This document shows positions 19,253 to 29,428 of a stretch of 64,000 nt of DNA, piece by piece. The translations under genes were made by a program, and so were the position numbers. Numbering within the stretch: position 1 is the stretch's first letter; the number at the start of each line of letters is the position of its first letter. The notes beneath the pieces were generated by a model that ran no database searches, had not been told where the DNA came from, and saw nothing but the letters and a program-made list of their open reading frames with translations. The DNA is taken from positions 1 to 64,000 of the forward strand of contig NZ_JAKLSQ010000001.1 of NCBI RefSeq assembly GCF_022014495.1. The letters are read 5' to 3'. This DNA is from Sandaracinobacteroides sayramensis. Its GTDB lineage: Bacteria > Pseudomonadota > Alphaproteobacteria > Sphingomonadales > Sphingomonadaceae.

Positions 19253-20050
19253 TCAGGCGCTCATCCCGCCGTCGATCACCAGTTCCGAGCCCGTCATGTA
19301 GCTGCTGTCGTCCGAGGCGAGGAACACTATCCCGTTGGCGATCTCTTCCGGCAGGCCGGGGCGTTGCAGTGGCGCCAGCATGGCGATGGCGTCCACCGCT
19401 ATGGCATTGGCGCCGGCCGGCGTTCCAAGCTGTTCGCGCGTGCCGGCAAGCCCGCCTTCGTCGATCCTGGTCCAGATCGGCGTGTCGATGATCCCGGGAT
19501 GGACGGAGTTGCAGCGGATGCCGTCGGCCGCATATTCCTTGGCAACGGCCTTGGTGAAGAGGCGAACCCCGCCCTTGGTGGCGCAATAGCCGGCAAGCCC
19601 GGCCGCCCCTTCCAGCCCGGCGACCGAGGATATGTTGACGATGGAGCCGCCTGCCCTGCCGGCGCGCATCGCCGGGATGGCGTGCTTGCAGCCGAGGAAA
19701 ACCCCGGTGAGGTTGACGGCGACAAGATTGTTCCAGGAGTCGAGGCTCATCTCGGTCACAAGCTGGCCCGAGCCGATGCCGGCGTTATTCACCAATATGT
19801 CGAGCCGGCCAAACGCCTCCAGCGCCGTCGCCACGGCATCGGCCCATTGCTCTTCCGATTTCACATCGTGCGGGCGGAACAGCGCTTCGCCGCCGGCCTT
19901 GCGGATCGAGTCCAGCGTTTGCGCGCCGCCGCTTTCGTCCACGTCCGTCGCCAGCACGGCGGCGCCCTCGCGCGCCAGCGCCAGCGCCGCCTGGCGGCCA
20001 ATGCCGCTTGCCGCGCCCGTGACGAGCGCCACCTTCCCCTTCAGCTTCAT
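19253..20050 (-). CDS. SDR-family NAD(P)-dependent oxidoreductase
   Basis: 265-residue classical short-chain dehydrogenase. Cofactor motif VALVTGAASGIGRQ (TGxxxGIG) at the N-terminus, Asp in LATDVDES suggesting NAD preference, LDILVNNAGIGS, and the catalytic Ser (NISSVAG) and YxxxK (YCATKGG). The C-terminus is GSELVIDGGMSA. It is closest in style to cyclopentanol and 3-hydroxysteroid type dehydrogenases, but the substrate is unknown. ATG 20050 has a strong GGGAGAGGG site. A membrane-protein gene lies 72 bp upstream on the same strand. Confidence 0.93.
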   Translation of the reverse strand: MKLKGKVALVTGAASGIGRQAALALAREGAAVLATDVDESGGAQTLDSIRKAGGEALFRPHDVKSEEQWADAVATALEAFGRLDILVNNAGIGSGQLVTEMSLDSWNNLVAVNLTGVFLGCKHAIPAMRAGRAGGSIVNISSVAGLEGAAGLAGYCATKGGVRLFTKAVAKEYAADGIRCNSVHPGIIDTPIWTRIDEGGLAGTREQLGTPAGANAIAVDAIAMLAPLQRPGLPEEIANGIVFLASDDSSYMTGSELVIDGGMSA

Positions 20051-20122
20051 CGCCCTCTCCCTTCCTTGCCCGGCATCATGGCCCCGGCCTGGCGGGCGCC
20101 CAAGCTGCCGAAGCGGAGAGGA

Positions 20123-20569
20123 TCAGCGCAATATGCCCCTGGCCGCCGCCCGGCGCGCATACCAGAGGAAGAAGAGGCATCCCGCGAGGATGATGGCGTT
20201 CATCCCGAAAGCCTGCGGGCCGCCCATCACCTCGGCGCCGTTCATGAGAAGATAGCTGTTGACGAGGCTGAGCAGGAAAGCCGCCAGCGACAGCAGGAAC
20301 ACAGGTGCCGCAAAGCGGCTTCGGAACAGCAGCAGCAGGCCGCCAAGCACCCCGCCCCATACCCCGACCGCCCAGACCGCGAAGGCCCAGCCCGGCATGG
20401 CGTTCATGAAGCCGATCTGCGCTTCAGTCATGTTCATCCGCCGCAGCCAGACCTCTCCCTGCAACTGGGTCATGCTGTAGTCGAAAGCCCCGAAGCCGTT
20501 CCAGACGATGGCGAGAAGCGACACCAGCCAGTGATGCCATGGTGCCGGGCGTTGTTCCGCATTGGCCAT
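20123..20569 (-). CDS. Four-helix integral membrane protein of unknown function
   Basis: 148 residues with hydrophobic segments near 13-31 (WLVSLLAIVWNGFGAFDY), 55-80 (GWAFAVWAVGVWGGVLGGLL), 86-108 and 120-138. The pattern WNGFGAFDYSMTQ plus MPGWAFAVWAVGVWGG is familiar from conserved sphingomonad membrane proteins without a known role. ATG 20569 follows GGGAGGACC. It is probably co-transcribed with the SDR gene downstream. Confidence 0.8.
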   Translation of the reverse strand: MANAEQRPAPWHHWLVSLLAIVWNGFGAFDYSMTQLQGEVWLRRMNMTEAQIGFMNAMPGWAFAVWAVGVWGGVLGGLLLLFRSRFAAPVFLLSLAAFLLSLVNSYLLMNGAEVMGGPQAFGMNAIILAGCLFFLWYARRAAARGILR

Positions 20570-20974
20570 GAGATTGGTCCTCCCGCGGCGATCATAGCGG
20601 ATTTCGCGAACGTCGACACTCGATTGCCGCTGGCGACAGACTGCTTCCGGCTCTTCCCATTATGGTTAACAAATGGAAACCATGCGGCAGAAGGTCGCAG
20701 TTTACCGATAAGGAACATCGTGCAGCGCTGTTCCGGCATGACAGCGCCGCAATGCCGGCTGGGCAGATCCCGCGATCAATCGCGACAAACATCGATTTTA
20801 CAGATCGCTAACCGGTGATTTTCAAGAAAACTGCCCTTTTTCAGGAAAACAGGCCCAAGCATCCCATCGATTGCAACCAAATGTAAAATCCAAACCGCTT
20901 TGGTTTGCCTTTCGCACGACCTTTGCTAAGCGCGGCGCCAATTATCGTTAACATTATCTTAACAGGGTCGTGCT
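20570..20974. promoter_or_regulatory. Upstream region of the giant surface-protein operon
   Basis: 405 bases without a gene and noticeably AT-richer than the surroundings. It holds an inverted repeat CAAACC-GCTTT-GGTTTG (20891-20907). Next to the start are two direct TTAAC repeats one helical turn apart (20948-20952 and 20959-20963). Another GTTAAC is at 20665-20670. These could be operator sites. ACAGGG (20962-20967) serves the GTG start. I could not pick a convincing promoter. Confidence 0.4.
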
Positions 20975-23900
20975 GTGTTCAATCGATTCGCGCGTTTTCG
21001 CGCCACGGATTTCGTCAAGCTGATTGCATGCGCGCTGGCGCTGGGGGCGACTGCCCCGGCATTCGCATCGGACGTCCAGGTTTCCGATTACGGCTGGCAG
21101 CCCGACCCGGTGCCCAATGGCGCCACCACCCAGTTCAGCATCCGGCTGACCAACAATGGCCCGACCGCCGTCAGCGGCGCCGTGGTCACGGTTTCCGTCC
21201 CCAGCCGCTTCCAGGTTTCCGCTGGCGATTTCCCCAGCTCGTGCACCCTCGCCGGCGCCGCCGGCGCCCAGACGCTCAGCTGCACGATCGAGCAGTTCCC
21301 GGTCGGCAACCAGATGCTGGACTATAAGGCGACCGCCGTCTCCACCGGCGCCAGCAGCAGCACGGCCAGCATCGCGCTGACCAGCGGCACCGACCCCAAC
21401 CCGTCCAACAACAGCCTGACGGTGAGCCCGGCCGTGGTTTCCGGCGCCGACCTCAGCGTCACCAAGACCGACAACCTGCTCGGCAGCTCGATCGTCGCCG
21501 GCGGCCTTATCAGCTACACGCTGTCGCCCCGCAACGACGGGCCGAACGCCACGGCCGCGATCCGCGTGATCGACAATCTGCCCCCCGCCAGCGATTTCCA
21601 GTTCCAGTCGGCCAGCGGCAGCAACTGGAATTGCCAGCGATCGGGAACGGTGGTGACCTGCACCTGGCAGGGCGCTTCCATCCAGGGGGCGCTTCCGCCG
21701 ATCACCATCACCGGCCGGGTCATCCGCCAGTCGAGCGGCACCATCACCAACAACGCCTTCACCGAACTGACGAGCCCGTCCGTTCTGGACCCGCATATCG
21801 GCAACAACGCCGCGACCCCCGTCGTCACGCTCATCAACGAGGGCAGCGACCTGCGCGCCGGCAAATCCTTCGACGACACGACGATCGTCGCGGGCAATTC
21901 CACCATCGTCACCCTGACGATCTACAATGACGGCCCGCTCAGCGTGAACGGGGCGAGCATCAGCGACAGCTTCGCCGGCAATTTCGAGATCGGCACGCTG
22001 CCGGCCGGTTGCGCGCGGAGCGGACAGACGGTGACCTGCAGCGCCGGGAACCTCGCCAGCGGCACCAGCCGCCAGTTCCAGATTCCCGTCACCGCGCTGA
22101 CGCCCACGGCGGGCACGCAGCAGAATGTCGCCGTCGTGACCGCGCCCAGCGGCCTTTCCGAACCCGATACGGAAAACAACCGCGCCACGGCATCCTATCG
22201 AATCGTGCCGGCGTCTGCCGACCTCTTCGTCACCAAGACCAAGACGCCCAACCCGGTTCAGGCCGGCGAGCTGATGACCAGCCATATCCGGGTGCACAAC
22301 GACGGGCCGTCGAGGCTGGACTACAGCCCCGCGAACCCGCTGGTCGTGACCGACACGGTGTCGGCCGACGAAAGCTATGTGTCGGCAAGCGCCGGCTGGG
22401 CCTGCAGCCAGGATGCGGCGATCATCACCTGCCGGACGACGGGAACCGGATCGGTCGCCGTCAACGGCCGTATCGATCTGGACCTGGTGACGCGCGCGGG
22501 GGCCACCGCCAACGTCAATCTCACCAACACCGCCTGCTCGGGCTCCACCGCCAATTCGCTGGCCCTTCCGGCCGACGGCAACAGCGGCAACGACTGCGCC
22601 GGCGCCACCGCGCGCTCGACGACGGTGACGACCGATCTCTCGGTGCTGAAGCAGGTGGGGCTGAGCCCGGCCGGCCCCTGGACGCAGACCCCGGCGCTGA
22701 CGGTGCCGGCCGGCAGCCAGCATCTCTACATCCGCTTCGTCGCCTCCAACCTCGGCACGGAAACCGCGGAAACGGTGGTCGTTCGCGACACCCTGCCCAA
22801 CCGGCTCAACGGCGGCGGCTTCCAGACTCCGGTGGCGCAGGAAAGCGCGACCGCCGGCGCCGTCTCCTACACGGCGGGCAATGGCGAACTGGTCTGGACC
22901 TTCGGCAACCTGGAGCCCGGCGGCAGCCGCGAAGCCGTCGTCCGCATGACCCGGCCGTTCGCCGAAGGCGCCTACACCAACACCGCGCGCATCTCGTCCC
23001 CCGACACCATCGACAGCGACAGCGGCAACAACCAGTCGAGCGCGCTCTACGACGTGGTGCCGCTGGCCGACATGGCGGTCACCGGCAAGACCATCACCCC
23101 CAATCCGGCGCGGGTGGGAACGCTTTCGCACTACACCATCAACGTCAGGAACGAGGGCGGCAACACCGCGCAGAACGTGGTCGTCACCGACAGCATCGAC
23201 CCGGCCCGGTTCGAGCTCGTCGGCAACCCGACCACCACGAAGCCGGGCGGCGTCTGCACCGCCGATCCGGCGACCGGCCTCGTGAGCTGCCAGATGGCGG
23301 ATTTCACCCGCGGCCAGACCTTTCAGATCCAGCAGCAGGTGCGGCCGAGGTTCCCCTTCGGCGGCGCCACTTCCGGCTTCCCGATCCGCCACACCAACAC
23401 CGCCTCGGTGACGACCACGACTGCGGAAACCACCACCGCCAACAACGCAGGATCGGTGGAGCATGACGTCAACGCGCCGGGCTTCGATCTCGCGATCACC
23501 AAGCAGGAGCCTTCGCCGGAATATGACCCCCGCCGCTTCGGCGACGAGCTGGTCTACGACCTGCGCGTCTCCAACTACGGGCCGTCGCGCGCCACCAACC
23601 TGACCATCATCGACACGCCCGAGCCGCCCGCCGGCTATGGTATGGCCTTCGCCGGGTTCGAGGTGAACCCGGTGCCGGCCAACGGCAATATGACGCTTTA
23701 CACCCCGCCGGCGCCGAATTGCGCCTTGAATGGCGGCAAGGTGGAATGCCGGTTGCACGCCAGCCAGACCGCGCAGAATTTCCTGGATGCGGAGCGGCAG
23801 GTGATCTTCCGCCTGCGCTTCACCACCTCCGGCACCGCCCCCACCGGCCCGCTGACCTTCAGCAACCGCGCGGAAGTGGTGGCTCTGGAGCAGGACAACA

Positions 23901-26900
23901 CCAGCATAAGCCAGGCGGACGCGCAGCTCGACAACAACAAGGCGGTGCAGACGACGACGGTGCTGCCGTCCGTCGATCTCGAAGTCGTGTCGAAGTCGGT
24001 GGTCGGGCCCAATCCGGCGTCCGTGAACGAGCCGATCCAGTATCGGATCGTGGTGCGCAACAACGGCGTCTCGCCCATCGCGCAGGTGCGGGTGACCGAC
24101 AATCTGCCGGCAGGCTTCGTTCTTGCAGCGCCCACGCCCACCGCCACCGCTTCGGGCGCCGCCAGCGTTTCCAGCATCGCCTGCACGGGCAGCAGCAGCC
24201 TGCTCTGCGTGCTGGACGGCAGCTTCCCGCCGGACGGCTCGCAGGTGACGATCCTGCTGTCCGCCAGGGCCGCACACCCCTTCGCCGGCGCGCTGAACGC
24301 CGACCAGACCAACACCGCCTCCATCGCCCCGGGCAAGGACGCGGAAGGGCAGGACCTCGCCCGCGACGCCGACGACAGCAACAACAGCAAGACGGCGGCG
24401 GTGCGGATCGTCGCCTCGTCGATCGCCGGCACCGTCTTCGCCGACAACAATCTCGACGGCGCGATGCAGGCCGGCGAAGCCATCGCGGGAGTCGGGATCA
24501 GCCTTTCCGGCACCGACAGCTTCGGCAACGCGATCACGGCGACCGCCACCACCGACGCTTCGGGCAATTACCGCTTCGACCGCCTGCCGCCCGGCACCTA
24601 CACGCTGGTCGAAACCCAGCCCGCCGGCTTCCACGACTGGCGCGAAGTCGCCGGCAGCAGCGGCGGCACTGTGAACAACGGCGCCTTCACCAGCGCCCCG
24701 GCCGAGAACAGCATCTCCGCCATCGCCCTTGCCGCCCAGACCGACGCCACCGGCTACATCTTCCAGGAACTGGCCGCCGGCTCGATCGCCGGCACCGTCT
24801 ACCGCGACTCCAACAACAACGGCGCCCTCGACGCCGGCGAGACCGGAGTCGGGCCGGGCGAATTCCCGTCGGCGCCGCACCTGCGACTCAGCGGCACCGA
24901 CTATGCCGGCAACGCCGTGAACCTCACCCGCAGCGTCAACGCCACGGGCGGCTATCTCTTCGACGACCTCGCCCCTTCGGACGCGCAGGGCTATCGGGTG
25001 ACGCAGCTGGTGCAGCCGAACGGGCTGTCGGACGGCCTCGACCGCAACGGCATCGGCGCGGTGATCGCCGGCTCGGCCGGGCGGACCGCGCCCGAGGACA
25101 TCGTCGTCGGCCCGCTCGCCCCCGGCCAGGCGCTCACCAACCGCGACTTCGGCGAACTGCCGTCGTCCAGCCTTTCGGGCACGGTCTTCCTCGACCCCAA
25201 CTCCAACGCCACCAGGGATGCGGACGAAACGACCGGCCTCGCCGGCGCGCTGGTCCGCCTGACGGGCACCAACGACCTCGGCCAGACGGTCGACTGCCAG
25301 CTGACGACGACGGCGACGGGCCAATACAGCTTCCCGCTGGAAGGCGATTCCAACCCGGACTGCCGCGTGCTGCGCCCCGGCACCTATGCCGTCAGCCAGA
25401 CCCCGCCCGCGGGCCTGACGCCCAGCGGCGCCTTCATCGGCTCGGCCGGCGGCACCTCGGGCGGCGTCAGCGGCAGCAATGTCGCGGCGCCCGGCGTTGC
25501 CAACACCAGCGTCTCCAATGTGGTGATCGCCAGCGGCACCAGCGCCACCCGCTACGATTTCGGCGCCACCGGCCAGGGCCTCGGCGGCTATGTCTATGTC
25601 GACCGCAACGACAATGGCGTGCGCGACGCCGGCGAACCCGGGATCGCCGGGGTGAGCATCACCCTGTCGGGCGAAACCGCAAACGGGCAGGATGTCTGCG
25701 CCATCACCGCCTGCACCGCCACCACCGACGCCAGCGGCGCCTTCCTCTTCAACCAGGTGCCGGGCTCCTCCACGGCCGGCTACACGCTGACCGAGCAGGC
25801 CCAGTCCAGCGCGCCGCTTTCCGCCTATGCCGATGGCGCCGACGCCGCCGGCACGGTGAACGGCGTGGTGCGGGGCACCGCCGGCAACGATGTCATCTCC
25901 GGCATCGTCATCGGCACCGGCGAGCTGGGGGTGAACTATGCCTTCGGCGAGCGCGCCGGCTCGCTTTCGGGCAGCAGCTATATCGACGGCAATGACGACG
26001 GCATCCGCCAGCCGGGCGAGGCAGGGCTTCCCGGCGTCACCGTCACGCTTTCGGGCCGGACCGCCACCGGCGAGGACATCTGCGCGCTGCGCGCCGCCCT
26101 CGATCCGGCGCTTTCCTGCACCGCGACGACCGACGCCAATGGCAACTACCGCTTCGACGACCTGCCGGCCGGCAGCTACGACCTGGTGCAGGACCAGCCG
26201 AGCGCCTATGCCGATGGCCGCGAATCCGCCGGCACGCCGGGCGGCAGCGTCAACAACGGCAGCTTCGGCCCCGGCGCCGCCACCAACGGCATCACCGCCA
26301 TCCCGCTGGGCAATGGCGCCGACGGCAGCGGCTATGACTTCGGCGAGCGGGCGACCAGCCTTTCCGGCCGGGTCTATCTCGACCGCGACCGCGACGGCGT
26401 CGACGACAATGAAAGCGGCATCGCCGGCGTGACCATCACGCTGATGCAGAATGGCGCTGTGGTGGCGACCACCACCACCGGCGCGGACGGCAGCTACCGC
26501 TTCGACAATCTGCCGGCGGGCAGCTACACCGTCGTCGAGACCCAGCCGGCCGGCTATGGCTCCTCCACGCCGGATTCGCGCTCAGTGGCGGTGACGGCGG
26601 GCGAATCCGCGCAAATCGACTTCGGCGAGACGCTCTCGACCCTCTCCGGCTCGGTGTTCGTGGACAGCAGCAACGACGGCGTGCGCCAGACCGGCGAGCG
26701 CGGGATCGAAGGCGTGAGCATTCGCCTGACCGGAACCGACGCTGCCGGCAATCCGGTGGAGCGGACGGCGACGACCGACGCCAACGGCGACTTCCGCTTC
26801 GAGGACCTGCTGTCGGGCAGCTACACGCTGAGCGAAACCCAGCCCTCCGCCTATTCGGACGGGCTGGACTCGGCCGGCACCGCCGGCGGCACCGTCGGCA

Positions 26901-29428
26901 ACGATGTCGTCAGCGGCATTGCGCTCGGCGCCGGAATCGACGCCGGCCAATATGGCTTCGGCGAGCGCGGGCAGGCGCAGGGCGGCACCGTCTATGTCGA
27001 CCTGGACAACAATGGCGTGCAGGATCCGGGCGAACCCGGAATCCCCGGCGTCACCGTGGAACTGCAGCGCCCGGACGGCACGGTGGTGCAAAGCGTCACC
27101 ACCGGCCCGGACGGCCGCTACGACTTCGCGGAAATCGAAGCCGGCGACTATGTGATCGTCGAGAAGCAGCCCGCCGGCTATGGCGAGGGGCCGGAGAATC
27201 CCGGCAACCGCGTGCCGCTGAAGGTGGGCGTGGACCAGCCCGTCACCCCGGTGAACTTCGGGGAGCGGGTGGGTTCCATCGCCGGCCGCGTCTATAACGA
27301 CACCAACGGCAATGGCGCCTTCGATCCGCGCGAGCCCGGAATCCCCGGAGTCATGCTGACGCTGAGCGGCACCGACGCGCGCGGCAACCCCGTCAGCCAG
27401 ACGGTGGTGACCGCGGCCGACGGCAGCTACCGCTTCACCGCGCTCGTGGGCGGCAGCTACAGCATCCGCGAAACCCAGCCGGCCGGCTACCGCACGCACA
27501 GCAACAGCGCCGGCACCTCGGGCGGCATCGTCTCGGGCGACGTCATCTCGGCGATCGAGCTGGGCGGCGGCATCGACTCCAGCGGCTATCTCTTCGGCGA
27601 GCAGGGCGATGGCGCACGCATCTCCGGCCATGTCTGGCTGGACTCGAACCACGACCGCGCGCTCGGCGCAGGCGAAGCGCTGCAGGGCGAGTGGATCGTC
27701 GAGCTGCTGCTGAACGGCGAAGTGGTGGAAACCACCACCACCGGTGCTGATGGCGGCTACGCCTTCGAGGGCGTGGCGCCAGGCAGCGGCTATGGTGTGC
27801 GCTTCCGCAACCCGGTGAACAACGCCGCCTTCGGCAGCGCCCGCCCGAACGAAACCGGCGCTGCGGCGGTGAACGGCGAAGTCTCGCCCGCGAACCCGGC
27901 CGGCGCCACCATGGAGGGCGGCACGCTCTCCGCCATGACGGTGCAGCCCGGCGCCGACATCCGCCAGCAGTCGCTGCCGCTCGATCCGTCGGGCGTGGTC
28001 TATGACGCCGTGCGCCGCACGCCCGTCGAGGGCGCCACCGTGCGCATCGGCGGCCCGGCCGGCTTCGATCCGGCCGTGCATCTGCTGGGCGGGGCGGCCA
28101 ATGCCTCGCAGGTGACGGGTTCCAGCGGGATCTACCAGTTCCTGCTGCTGCCCGGCGCTCCGGCCGGCACCTACACGCTGGCGGTGACGCCGCCGAACGG
28201 CAGCTACAACCCGCTGCAGCCCTCGGCGATGATCCCGCCCTGCGGCGGCGCCTACAGCGTCCAGCGCGAGCCGGACCCGCTGCTGATGTCCACCTACAAC
28301 AGCGCCCCGCCGACCAGCGCGGCGGCCGCCTGCAACCCCGGCGGGCAGACGACGGCCTATTATCTGGCCTTCGCCCTGGTGCCCGGCGTGTCGGCGAACA
28401 TCGTCAACAACCACATCCCGCTCGACCCGGTCGTGGAGGGCGCCATCGAAGTGACGAAGCGCACGCCGATGACGAACGTCAGCCGTGGCCAGCTGGTGCC
28501 CTACACCATCACCGCCCGGAACACGCTGTCGGGCGCGATCGGCAACATCGCCATCACCGACGTGACCCCGGCCGGCTTCCGCTACCGCGAAGGCAGCGCC
28601 ACGGTGGACGGCGTGCCGACCGAGCCGGTCGTCTCCGGCCGGACGCTGAGCTGGCCGAACCAGAGCTTCACCGCCGGTCAGGAAAAGACCGTACAGCTGA
28701 TCCTGACGGTCGGTGCCGGCGTCGGCGAGGGCGAGCATGTGAACCGCGCCCATGCGGTGAACACGCTGGTGGGCGGGATCGTCTCCAACATCGCCGACGC
28801 GACGGTCCGCATCATCCCCGATCCCGACTTCGACTGCTCGGACGTGATCGGCAAGGTGTTCGACGACCGCAACATGAACGGTGTGCAGGACAAGGGCGAG
28901 CCGGGGCTTCCGGGCGTTCGCGTCGCCTCGGCGCGCGGCCTCCTCATCACCACGGACTCGGAAGGCCGCTACCATGTGACCTGTCCTATGATCCCGAACG
29001 AGGACCGTGGCTCCAACTTCATCCTGAAGCTGGACGAGCGCACCCTGCCGACCGGCTACCGGATGATCTCGGTCAACCCGGACACGGTTCGCCTTACGCG
29101 CGGCAAGATGGTGACGATGAACTTCGCCGCCGCCCTTGGCCGGGTGGTTCGCCTGGACGTGAACGGCGACGCCTTCGCCGGCGAGAAGCTGGCGGATGCG
29201 TTCCTGCCCCGCCTCGACGCGCTGGTGGCGACGCTGGCCGAAAAGCCCTCGGTGCTGCGCCTCTCCTACGGGGTGCGGGGCGAGGAGAAGCGGCTGGTGA
29301 AGGCGCGGCTGGAAGCCGTGAAGGACGCCATCCGCGACCGCTGGAGAAGCGAGCCCGACCGATACCGCCTGATCATCGAAGAGGAGACCAGCATCCCGGC
29401 CAAGCCCAAGAAGGGAGACGCCCAATGA
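20975..29428 (+). CDS. Giant exported surface protein with DUF11 and SdrD-B-like repeat modules
   Basis: 2817 residues. Signal peptide at residues 1-31 (ends GATAPAFAS). About eight DUF11-type modules follow, starting near 32, 158, 290, 415, 552, 698, 836 and 999, each with a line such as ADLSVTKTD and later NDGP. From about 1149 come ten SdrD-B-like modules (starts near 1149, 1269, 1399, 1534, 1662, 1793, 1888, 1999, 2099, 2213). They share GxVYxDxNxNGxxDxGEPGI and YRFDNLPAGSYTLVETQPAG; the Asp-rich loop resembles calcium sites of Sdr B domains. A degenerate module at about 2339, a ninth DUF11 at about 2488 and a last SdrD-B at about 2623 follow. A helical basic tail (about 2720-2817, LADAFLPRLDALVATLAEKP) lacks sorting or secretion signals. 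Start GTG. Coupled by ATGA to the beta-barrel gene. Likely a filamentous adhesin or matrix protein (inference). Confidence 0.9.
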   Translation: MFNRFARFRATDFVKLIACALALGATAPAFASDVQVSDYGWQPDPVPNGATTQFSIRLTNNGPTAVSGAVVTVSVPSRFQVSAGDFPSSCTLAGAAGAQTLSCTIEQFPVGNQMLDYKATAVSTGASSSTASIALTSGTDPNPSNNSLTVSPAVVSGADLSVTKTDNLLGSSIVAGGLISYTLSPRNDGPNATAAIRVIDNLPPASDFQFQSASGSNWNCQRSGTVVTCTWQGASIQGALPPITITGRVIRQSSGTITNNAFTELTSPSVLDPHIGNNAATPVVTLINEGSDLRAGKSFDDTTIVAGNSTIVTLTIYNDGPLSVNGASISDSFAGNFEIGTLPAGCARSGQTVTCSAGNLASGTSRQFQIPVTALTPTAGTQQNVAVVTAPSGLSEPDTENNRATASYRIVPASADLFVTKTKTPNPVQAGELMTSHIRVHNDGPSRLDYSPANPLVVTDTVSADESYVSASAGWACSQDAAIITCRTTGTGSVAVNGRIDLDLVTRAGATANVNLTNTACSGSTANSLALPADGNSGNDCAGATARSTTVTTDLSVLKQVGLSPAGPWTQTPALTVPAGSQHLYIRFVASNLGTETAETVVVRDTLPNRLNGGGFQTPVAQESATAGAVSYTAGNGELVWTFGNLEPGGSREAVVRMTRPFAEGAYTNTARISSPDTIDSDSGNNQSSALYDVVPLADMAVTGKTITPNPARVGTLSHYTINVRNEGGNTAQNVVVTDSIDPARFELVGNPTTTKPGGVCTADPATGLVSCQMADFTRGQTFQIQQQVRPRFPFGGATSGFPIRHTNTASVTTTTAETTTANNAGSVEHDVNAPGFDLAITKQEPSPEYDPRRFGDELVYDLRVSNYGPSRATNLTIIDTPEPPAGYGMAFAGFEVNPVPANGNMTLYTPPAPNCALNGGKVECRLHASQTAQNFLDAERQVIFRLRFTTSGTAPTGPLTFSNRAEVVALEQDNTSISQADAQLDNNKAVQTTTVLPSVDLEVVSKSVVGPNPASVNEPIQYRIVVRNNGVSPIAQVRVTDNLPAGFVLAAPTPTATASGAASVSSIACTGSSSLLCVLDGSFPPDGSQVTILLSARAAHPFAGALNADQTNTASIAPGKDAEGQDLARDADDSNNSKTAAVRIVASSIAGTVFADNNLDGAMQAGEAIAGVGISLSGTDSFGNAITATATTDASGNYRFDRLPPGTYTLVETQPAGFHDWREVAGSSGGTVNNGAFTSAPAENSISAIALAAQTDATGYIFQELAAGSIAGTVYRDSNNNGALDAGETGVGPGEFPSAPHLRLSGTDYAGNAVNLTRSVNATGGYLFDDLAPSDAQGYRVTQLVQPNGLSDGLDRNGIGAVIAGSAGRTAPEDIVVGPLAPGQALTNRDFGELPSSSLSGTVFLDPNSNATRDADETTGLAGALVRLTGTNDLGQTVDCQLTTTATGQYSFPLEGDSNPDCRVLRPGTYAVSQTPPAGLTPSGAFIGSAGGTSGGVSGSNVAAPGVANTSVSNVVIASGTSATRYDFGATGQGLGGYVYVDRNDNGVRDAGEPGIAGVSITLSGETANGQDVCAITACTATTDASGAFLFNQVPGSSTAGYTLTEQAQSSAPLSAYADGADAAGTVNGVVRGTAGNDVISGIVIGTGELGVNYAFGERAGSLSGSSYIDGNDDGIRQPGEAGLPGVTVTLSGRTATGEDICALRAALDPALSCTATTDANGNYRFDDLPAGSYDLVQDQPSAYADGRESAGTPGGSVNNGSFGPGAATNGITAIPLGNGADGSGYDFGERATSLSGRVYLDRDRDGVDDNESGIAGVTITLMQNGAVVATTTTGADGSYRFDNLPAGSYTVVETQPAGYGSSTPDSRSVAVTAGESAQIDFGETLSTLSGSVFVDSSNDGVRQTGERGIEGVSIRLTGTDAAGNPVERTATTDANGDFRFEDLLSGSYTLSETQPSAYSDGLDSAGTAGGTVGNDVVSGIALGAGIDAGQYGFGERGQAQGGTVYVDLDNNGVQDPGEPGIPGVTVELQRPDGTVVQSVTTGPDGRYDFAEIEAGDYVIVEKQPAGYGEGPENPGNRVPLKVGVDQPVTPVNFGERVGSIAGRVYNDTNGNGAFDPREPGIPGVMLTLSGTDARGNPVSQTVVTAADGSYRFTALVGGSYSIRETQPAGYRTHSNSAGTSGGIVSGDVISAIELGGGIDSSGYLFGEQGDGARISGHVWLDSNHDRALGAGEALQGEWIVELLLNGEVVETTTTGADGGYAFEGVAPGSGYGVRFRNPVNNAAFGSARPNETGAAAVNGEVSPANPAGATMEGGTLSAMTVQPGADIRQQSLPLDPSGVVYDAVRRTPVEGATVRIGGPAGFDPAVHLLGGAANASQVTGSSGIYQFLLLPGAPAGTYTLAVTPPNGSYNPLQPSAMIPPCGGAYSVQREPDPLLMSTYNSAPPTSAAAACNPGGQTTAYYLAFALVPGVSANIVNNHIPLDPVVEGAIEVTKRTPMTNVSRGQLVPYTITARNTLSGAIGNIAITDVTPAGFRYREGSATVDGVPTEPVVSGRTLSWPNQSFTAGQEKTVQLILTVGAGVGEGEHVNRAHAVNTLVGGIVSNIADATVRIIPDPDFDCSDVIGKVFDDRNMNGVQDKGEPGLPGVRVASARGLLITTDSEGRYHVTCPMIPNEDRGSNFILKLDERTLPTGYRMISVNPDTVRLTRGKMVTMNFAAALGRVVRLDVNGDAFAGEKLADAFLPRLDALVATLAEKPSVLRLSYGVRGEEKRLVKARLEAVKDAIRDRWRSEPDRYRLIIEEETSIPAKPKKGDAQ

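Noticed and set aside
20954-25324. Very long minus-strand frame (about 1456 codons) opposite the giant gene, and a similar one at 26582-29566
   Set aside because: Low-complexity Arg/Gly/Ala/His-rich translation with no domain; a GC-driven shadow of the repeat protein on the plus strand.
24418-27612. CRISPR-like regular repetition
   Set aside because: Repeats are in-frame protein modules of 95-135 codons, with no short identical direct repeats and unique spacers.
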